Assembly: GCA_051025295.1 (NCBI GenBank)
Contig: JBMGJV010000006.1
Length of the DNA: 64,000 bases
Origin: KBS-83 sp051025295
GTDB lineage: Bacteria; Acidobacteriota; Terriglobia; Terriglobales; Acidobacteriaceae
Strand: one strand, 5' to 3'
Position 1 is the stretch's first letter. Each line of letters starts with the position of its first letter. Below are positions 57,281 to 64,000 of this stretch, piece after piece. The translations under genes and the position numbers were made by a program. The notes under the pieces are model-generated. The model was not told the DNA's origin and searched no databases. It saw only the letters and a list, made by a program, of their open reading frames with translations.

Positions 57281-57985
57281 CTACGCGTGCTGGTCGTCTC
57301 CGAGCACCCGCGCTGCGATGTCTTCCAGATGAACCGCGGCACAGTCCACGAACGGAAACCTTGCGTGTGACGCGTCGAACGCCGACGCTAGATCAGTCCC
57401 GGCCAGAAGAATCGCGTCGACTCTCTCGCGTCCGCACATCGCTTCTGCCAGAGCGCTGAGGCCCGCGTACTGCGCTTCCGTTCCGCCTCCACGCAGCGCC
57501 AGGTCGGTGTACGTCTCGTAGATGTAGGTTTCCTCGTCCGTCCTCCAGGGCACGATCTCAATGCCAGGCAGCAATCCGTAGAGCTTCGACTGCATGACAA
57601 ACTTCGTGCCGAAGACGGCCACTCTGCGGACGCCACGCGCAGCGAGCTTGCGCTGGAGCGGATCAAACAGGTTGAACACGGGAAGCGGTGACCGCGCCTG
57701 GAGCTCGTGAATGCAGTAATGCGGCGTGACAGCCGGCAGCACGGCACATGTTGCGCCTGCCGCTTCGAGACGCTGGATGTAGCCGAGCAGATACTCCGTG
57801 AGTCCGAGTCGATCTTCGGCCTGCACATACGCCAGTACACGCGGCACGTCTCCGTGCGTCATCACCAAGTCCAGGATCACGCCACGGTCATCGTGCGCCT
57901 TCGCGAGCCCCTTGTAGTAGAAGACGGAAGCGGCGACGCCAAAGCCGCCGAGCAAGCCGACACAGCGACCCAGTCTCTTGCGCAC
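57281..57985 (-). CDS. Aspartate/glutamate racemase-fold protein lacking the usual catalytic cysteines
   Basis: Protein of 234 residues with the Asp/Glu racemase layout: VGLLGGFGVAAS at the N-terminus, VLPAVTPHY (81-90) where CNT would be expected, and LLAGTDLA (193-200) where GCTE would be expected. Both catalytic Cys positions are replaced (A85 and G196); a Cys at 91 is displaced by six residues. Likely a non-racemising relative or a different enzyme. GTG start at 57985. It is 18 bp from the DUF2277 gene. Confidence 0.75.
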   Translation of the reverse strand: MRKRLGRCVGLLGGFGVAASVFYYKGLAKAHDDRGVILDLVMTHGDVPRVLAYVQAEDRLGLTEYLLGYIQRLEAAGATCAVLPAVTPHYCIHELQARSPLPVFNLFDPLQRKLAARGVRRVAVFGTKFVMQSKLYGLLPGIEIVPWRTDEETYIYETYTDLALRGGGTEAQYAGLSALAEAMCGRERVDAILLAGTDLASAFDASHARFPFVDCAAVHLEDIAARVLGDDQHA

Positions 57986-58019
57986 TCCAATGATCCTCGC
58001 GGCGGTTGATCGCCGCCGC

Positions 58020-59336
58020 CTACTTATGAAACGGCTGCTGTTCCGTAATCTGAGGCCGACCCCGCTCCTGCGCCTGCAACTGCCGGCTCACCTTCTCCAC
58101 CTCGCCGAAGACGCGCAGCAGGTTGCCGTTCATGATCTTCGCGCAGTCCGCCTCGCTGTAACCGCGCTGCTTCAGCGCCGCCGTGATCTTCGGCAGGTCC
58201 GCCGCGGAATCGATCCCTTCCGGCGCCGATGGAATGCCGTCGAAGTCCGACCCGATGCCGACATGATCGATGCCCGCCACCTTCACCATGTGGTCGATGT
58301 GATCGATCAACGCGCTCAGCGGCGGTCGCGGGATTTTCGCAGCGAACGCGTTGTCCATCTTCTCTTCCTGCGCATAGACCCAGGGCTTGCCTTCAGCCTT
58401 GGCCTGCTCCCGCGCGGCCTTCTCTGCCGCCTCGCGCTCTGGCGCCTGGGCCTGCCACGCCTTCAGCCAGTCGTTCGAGAGAAAGCCGGAGAAGAAGTTC
58501 ACCTGCGCCACGCCGCCATTGTTGGCGAGCGCCCGCAGCATCTCGTCCGTCATGTTGCGCGGCGCATTCGTGATCGCCCGTGCCGAGGAGTGCGACGCGA
58601 TCACCGGCGCACGGCTCAGGATCAGCGTCCGGTAGAACGTCTTGTCTGCCACGTGCGAGATATCGACCATCATGCCCAGCCGGTTCATCTCGTACACCAC
58701 GTCCTTGCCGAATTCGTTCAGCCCCTCCTGCGTGTGCGGCACCTTCGCATCGTTGATGTCGCCGGACGAATCGGCCCAGTCATTCGAGTTAGACCAGGTC
58801 AGCGTCATGTAGCGCACGCCCAGCCGATAGTAGTCGCGCAGGAGCCCCAGCGAATTCTCGATCGAGTGCCCGCCCTCGATCCCCATCAGCGCAGCCAGTT
58901 TGTGCTCGCGGTGCGCACGCTCGATGTCAGCCACCGAGTAGGCCATCATCATCTGGTCCGGATGCGCGAGCGCCGCCTGGTGCACAACGTCGATCAGCTC
59001 CAGCGTGCGCCGCGCGTAGTGGCCCTGGTAGAACTTCGGCTCCACCCAGATCGAAAAGAACTCTGCGCCCAGGTTGCCCTGCTTCGCCGCGGCAAAGTTC
59101 ACCATCCCGCCGTTCAGCGGCTGCGTCAGGTCGTACTGCTCGTCCAGCATGCGCTGTGGAGTGTCGGCATGCGTGTCCACAAAGAAGGCGGGACCTGCGG
59201 CGGCGTGCGTTCCGGATTGTGTCATCGTGTGTGGTTTCGGGGGCGAGCTCGGGTGCGGCGCGGCGGCTGAGGTTTGTGCCAGCACCGGAGAAGTGCAGCA
59301 ACTGAAAGAAAGCAGAAGAGCTGCGGGCAGCTTCAT
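58020..59336 (-). CDS. Exported membrane dipeptidase, M19 family
   Basis: Zinc dipeptidase of 438 residues. A signal peptide (LPAALLLSFSCCTSPVLAQ) is followed by VDTHADTP (metal HxD), the central MGIEGGHSIENSLGLLRDYY, SHSSARAITNAPRNM, and HVGIGSDFDGI. A lysine/glutamate-rich insert lies around residues 290-330. ATG 59336 gives the signal peptide; the longer frame to 59387 is rejected. Confidence 0.93.
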   Translation of the reverse strand: MKLPAALLLSFSCCTSPVLAQTSAAAPHPSSPPKPHTMTQSGTHAAAGPAFFVDTHADTPQRMLDEQYDLTQPLNGGMVNFAAAKQGNLGAEFFSIWVEPKFYQGHYARRTLELIDVVHQAALAHPDQMMMAYSVADIERAHREHKLAALMGIEGGHSIENSLGLLRDYYRLGVRYMTLTWSNSNDWADSSGDINDAKVPHTQEGLNEFGKDVVYEMNRLGMMVDISHVADKTFYRTLILSRAPVIASHSSARAITNAPRNMTDEMLRALANNGGVAQVNFFSGFLSNDWLKAWQAQAPEREAAEKAAREQAKAEGKPWVYAQEEKMDNAFAAKIPRPPLSALIDHIDHMVKVAGIDHVGIGSDFDGIPSAPEGIDSAADLPKITAALKQRGYSEADCAKIMNGNLLRVFGEVEKVSRQLQAQERGRPQITEQQPFHK

Positions 59337-59404
59337 GGACTCCGAGTGTAGCAAAGCGGCAACCCCTACCCCGGTCGCCCCATCCATCAGGGAAGAGGTG
59401 ACTC

Positions 59405-59614
59405 ATGCAGCCCATCGTGAAAGACACCAAGAAGGACGTCGCACGCCCCGCGCATCCGGACACGCACGCCAAATCGACTCCGGACGAGGGATCGCACGAT
59501 CGCCTGAACCGGATCGCCGGTGAGATGGCCGGTCGCGGTTTGGAACGTCAGCGCAAGGATGAGGAAGGCAAAGACATCATCGTCGAGAGCGATCCGCACG
59601 GTCACAACGTGTAG
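59405..59614 (+). CDS. Small hydrophilic hypothetical protein
   Basis: Open frame of 69 residues, strongly charged, starting MQPIVKDTKKDVARPAHPDT and ending DPHGHNV. gggaagagg lies just upstream. No family recognised; likely soluble and disordered. It is divergent from the dipeptidase gene and followed by a strong terminator. Confidence 0.6.
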   Translation: MQPIVKDTKKDVARPAHPDTHAKSTPDEGSHDRLNRIAGEMAGRGLERQRKDEEGKDIIVESDPHGHNV

Positions 59615-59637
59615 CTCCCCAGGACGGCAGAAAGAGA

Positions 59638-59667
59638 AGAGCCCCGGCACACAGGCCGGGGCTCTTT
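59638..59667. terminator. Rho-independent terminator between the small hypothetical gene and sdhB
   Basis: Stem agagccccggc with gccggggctct around the loop acacag, followed by TT. It can serve both convergent genes. Confidence 0.85.
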
Positions 59668-59688
59668 GTCGTTACGGTTCACTGCGGA

Positions 59689-60513
59689 CTAGCCGGGGTG
59701 CGAGTCCACCTTCAGCTTCGAGCCCGTGCTCCACTCCGTCATCGGCGTCACCACGCGCACTTCGTCATCGCGCTTGCGCCAGCTGCCGCGGATGTAATCG
59801 CGGTTCATGGTCGCGATCACCTCAAGCTGAATCTCCTTTGGGCAGGCGCCGGTGCACTCACCGATGTTGGTGCAGCCGCCGAAGTTTTCGGCATTCATCT
59901 GCGCCACCATATGCCGCGCGCGGTGATCGCGCTCCGGAGCGCCCTGGGGTAGCACGCTGAGGTGAGAGATCTTCGCGCCCGTGTAGAGCGCTGCCGAGGC
60001 ATTCGGGCAGGCCGCCACGCACGCGCCACACGCGATGCAGGCTGCCGCATCCATCGCGCGGTCGGCCGTCTCCTTGCTCACCGGGATCGCATTGCCGTCC
60101 GGCGCATTGCCCGTCGAGACGGAAATGTAACCGCCCGCTGCAATGATCCGGTCGAACGCGCGCCGATCAACCACCAGGTCCTTGATCACCGGGAAGGCCG
60201 CTGCCCGCCATGGCTCGATGATCAGCTCTTCGCCATCCTTGAAGTGCCGCATGGTGAGCTGGCAGACCGTGGTCGCCCGCTCCGGCCCGTGCGCGATGCC
60301 GTTGATCATGAACCCGCAGGAGCCGCAGATGCCCTCGCGGCAGTCGTGCTCGAACGCGATCGGTTCTTCCCCGCGCTCGATCAGCCCCTCGTTCAACACG
60401 TCCAGGCACTCGAGCATGGACATCTCGGGGTTGACGTTCTCTACCGGATACCTGACGAACTTGCCCTCGCCCTTGCGGCCTGTCTGCCGCCATACTTTCA
60501 GGGTCATTCGCAT
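59689..60513 (-). CDS. sdhB: Succinate dehydrogenase iron-sulfur subunit
   Basis: Electron-transfer subunit of 274 residues. The [2Fe-2S] site has C58, C63, C66 (DCREGICGSCGF) and C84. Further Cys clusters CIACGACVAACPN and CTNIGECTGACP hold the [4Fe-4S] and [3Fe-4S] centres. It directly follows sdhA with no gap, and sdhB is the last gene of the sdhCAB operon. Confidence 0.95.
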   Translation of the reverse strand: MRMTLKVWRQTGRKGEGKFVRYPVENVNPEMSMLECLDVLNEGLIERGEEPIAFEHDCREGICGSCGFMINGIAHGPERATTVCQLTMRHFKDGEELIIEPWRAAAFPVIKDLVVDRRAFDRIIAAGGYISVSTGNAPDGNAIPVSKETADRAMDAAACIACGACVAACPNASAALYTGAKISHLSVLPQGAPERDHRARHMVAQMNAENFGGCTNIGECTGACPKEIQLEVIATMNRDYIRGSWRKRDDEVRVVTPMTEWSTGSKLKVDSHPG

Positions 60514-62427
<1,914 letters not shown>

Positions 62428-63117
62428 TTATCGCACCACCCCTAGCAGCACACTGATCGGAATCGAAATGTAGCCCAGCACAATCGCCACCGCGATGATC
62501 CACGCGGCGCTCTTCAGCACCGGCGTGTGGCGCGGATGATTCATGCCAAGCGACTGAAAAGCGCTCCACAGTCCATGCCGCAGGTGCAAGCCCAGCAGCA
62601 CGATGGCGAAGATGTACCACGCCGAAACCCACCACACCTGAAAGCCGGAGATCACGTTGTGATATATGTCACCCTCGATGAACTGTGACCCGGGGTGGAT
62701 GTAGCCGGCTGTGAAGTGCAGCAGGTGGAAGATGATGAACGCGAGCACGATCGGCCCGCTCCAGTACATCGTGCGTGACGCGTACGAGGACGCGATCGCC
62801 TTCTTTGCCGAGTAGCCCACCGGACGCGCACGCTTTTTCGCGAGCGCCAGTTGCACCGTCGCCAGGATATGCAGACCCACGCAGAGCAGCAGGATGAGGC
62901 GCACCGGCCACAGCAACTCGCCCAGGTTGTGCAGCAGCTTGCCGTAGGTGTTCAGCTTTTCCGGGCCCTCGAAGACCTGCAGATTGCCCGCCAGGTGGCC
63001 CACCACGAAGACGAACAGCACCGCCCCGGTCACCGCCATCACGGCTTTCTTGCCGTTCGTCGAGCCCCAGAAGCTCGGGGTCTTCACCTTCATCAGTTCG
63101 ACCGCTGCCGTACTCAT
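62428..63117 (-). CDS. sdhC: Succinate dehydrogenase cytochrome b subunit (single-gene SdhC type)
   Basis: Membrane anchor of 229 residues with five helices and several His candidates for two haems (GHLAGNLQVF, LHILATVQLA, FHLLHFTAGYIHPGS, LGLHLRHGLW). This size and the absence of a separate sdhD match the cytochrome b558 / type B class. First gene of sdhCAB; a sigma-70-like promoter lies at 63263-63292. Confidence 0.93.
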   Translation of the reverse strand: MSTAAVELMKVKTPSFWGSTNGKKAVMAVTGAVLFVFVVGHLAGNLQVFEGPEKLNTYGKLLHNLGELLWPVRLILLLCVGLHILATVQLALAKKRARPVGYSAKKAIASSYASRTMYWSGPIVLAFIIFHLLHFTAGYIHPGSQFIEGDIYHNVISGFQVWWVSAWYIFAIVLLGLHLRHGLWSAFQSLGMNHPRHTPVLKSAAWIIAVAIVLGYISIPISVLLGVVR

Positions 63118-63242
63118 CGAGTGCCGCCTTCCTTCATCGATCCCGCCGTCACTCCCACGCCGATCTCATGCGCACACACGTCTGCTCGGTCGCCCGTTGC
63201 GCAACCGGTGCTCGTTGTCACATGCAGAGGATCGGCAGATCG

Positions 63243-63259
63243 GAGTGGGAATGCCACTC
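63243..63259. promoter_or_regulatory. Inverted repeat near the predicted sdh transcription start
   Basis: gagtgg and ccactc (6-bp arms) around the 5-base spacer gaatg, just downstream of the predicted minus-strand -10 element. A possible operator for the sdh operon. Confidence 0.4.
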
Positions 63260-63262
63260 TTT

Positions 63263-63292
63263 AGTATCGAGGGGTCATCAAAGCAGCGTCAA
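63263..63292 (-). promoter_or_regulatory. Candidate sigma-70-type promoter for sdhCAB
   Basis: On the minus strand TTGACG (63292-63287) and GATACT (63268-63263) are separated by 18 bp. It lies about 145 bp upstream of sdhC in the 294-bp gap to the next gene, which otherwise holds nothing recognisable. Confidence 0.5.
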
Positions 63293-63411
63293 GGCAGGAG
63301 CCTCAACAGTTTGCGCCCCTTCGTAACAGCCGCTCGTCAGCGTAAGTCCGATCGTTCTGGCGTCGCGCTGTGCTCGGCGAGCACGATGCAGTCCCTCGCG
63401 CTCGCATGACG

Positions 63412-64000
63412 TCACTCCATCGCCTTCAGCAACGTCACCAGCGCGCGTCCACGATGGCTGAGCCGCTGCTTGGTCGCGAGGTCGACCTCCGCCATCGTGA
63501 GGCCCAGCTCCGGCAGCCAGAACAGCGGGTCGTAGCCGAAGCCGCCGCTGCCGCGCGCCTCGGGGCGGATCTGCCCCTCGACCGCGCCCTCGGCCACGCG
63601 CAGCACGATGCCATCGCGCGCCACGGCCAGTGCACACCGATACCGCGCCGCCCAGAGTGCGCTGGGGGCGCAGGCGCTCAGCCGCTCCAGCAGGTACGCG
63701 TTGTTGCGCGTAGCCACTGTGTCCCACTCGTTTCCATAGCACGCGTCGTCTGCAAAACGCGCGGACCGTACCCCCGGCTCGCCGTCGAGCGCATCCACTT
63801 CGAGCCCCGAATCATCCGCAAGCACCAGCAGCCCGGGCTGCACATGGCTGTAGGCCAGCGCCTTCTGCCGTGCGTTCGCCTCAAAGGTCGCGCCATCCTC
63901 CGCCGGTGGAGGCACGTCGCGCAGTCCGGGCAGCTCCAGCAGTTCAACGTCGAAGACCTCAGCCGCCGCACGGAAATCGCGCAGCTTGCCTGCATTCGAG
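63412..64000 (-). CDS. RdgB/HAM1-family XTP/dITP pyrophosphatase, start cut off by window edge
   Basis: House-cleaning enzyme that hydrolyses non-canonical purine nucleoside triphosphates. The visible part runs in from the window edge (SNAGKLRDFRAAAEVFDVEL), followed by TFEANARQKALAYSHV, LADDSGLEVDALDGEPGV, GFGYDPLFWLPELGLTMAEV and SHRGRALVTLL, all family features. An internal Met at 63915 is not the start, because the conserved N-terminus lies before it. Confidence 0.93.
   Translation of the reverse strand, partial: SNAGKLRDFRAAAEVFDVELLELPGLRDVPPPAEDGATFEANARQKALAYSHVQPGLLVLADDSGLEVDALDGEPGVRSARFADDACYGNEWDTVATRNNAYLLERLSACAPSALWAARYRCALAVARDGIVLRVAEGAVEGQIRPEARGSGGFGYDPLFWLPELGLTMAEVDLATKQRLSHRGRALVTLLKAME

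Overview
The window is GC-rich, densely packed bacterial chromosome, and the gene content points to Acidobacteriota (Terriglobia-like). The main reasons are six double-FtsX permeases of about 820-850 residues, of the type catalogued as acidobacterial duplicated orphan permeases (ADOP). Supporting signs are a pyruvoyl-type arginine decarboxylase, a single-gene SdhC and many ATGA/GTGA-coupled genes. No tRNA, rRNA, CRISPR array, insertion sequence or prophage was seen. The genus cannot be named from the sequence alone.

Region 1 (1-18302, all +) is one long export operon. It holds an HlyD-type adaptor (cut by the window edge and frameshifted), an ABC ATPase, five consecutive large FtsX/MacB-like permeases, a second ABC ATPase, a TolC-like outer-membrane protein and a sigma-54-dependent NtrC-type response regulator. 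Adaptor, permeases, ATPases and outer-membrane channel together suggest a tripartite (MacAB-TolC-like) exporter with several alternative or heteromeric permeases.

Region 2 (18476-27961, +) is a respiratory module. A PQQ alcohol dehydrogenase carries the full set of lanthanide-type metal ligands. It is followed by a XoxJ/MxaJ-like binding protein, a lipoprotein cytochrome c, a caa3-type oxidase (CoxB with fused cytochrome c, CoxA, CoxC), an unknown three-helix protein, a CtaG-type assembly factor and another lipoprotein cytochrome c. Nearly every junction is an overlap, so alcohol oxidation and oxygen reduction appear to be made together. A channel-like membrane protein follows. Then comes an NtrY-like histidine kinase (28034-29599), which is the likely partner of the response regulator 10 kb upstream.

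Region 3 (29630-46071) is mixed housekeeping. It contains an alpha/beta hydrolase, Nudix hydrolase, nitroreductase, two secreted proteins of unknown role, a tiny membrane protein, uvrA, a CPBP protease and pyrE. On the minus strand are purB-ubiX and a compact arginine-to-putrescine pathway (pyruvoyl arginine decarboxylase, N-carbamoylputrescine amidase, agmatine deiminase) coupled to tadA and a glutaredoxin-like gene. A CgeB-like glycosyltransferase gene closes the region.

Region 4 (46072-64000) holds a Sco copper chaperone, an epoxide hydrolase, a solitary ADOP permease without ATPase, a secreted Gfo/Idh/MocA oxidoreductase and TCA-cycle genes (icd-mdh, and sdhC-sdhA-sdhB on the minus strand). 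It also has a cytoplasmic/exported cyclophilin pair, several small proteins, a racemase-fold protein lacking the usual cysteines, an M19 dipeptidase and a 3'-terminal RdgB/HAM1 fragment at the right edge.
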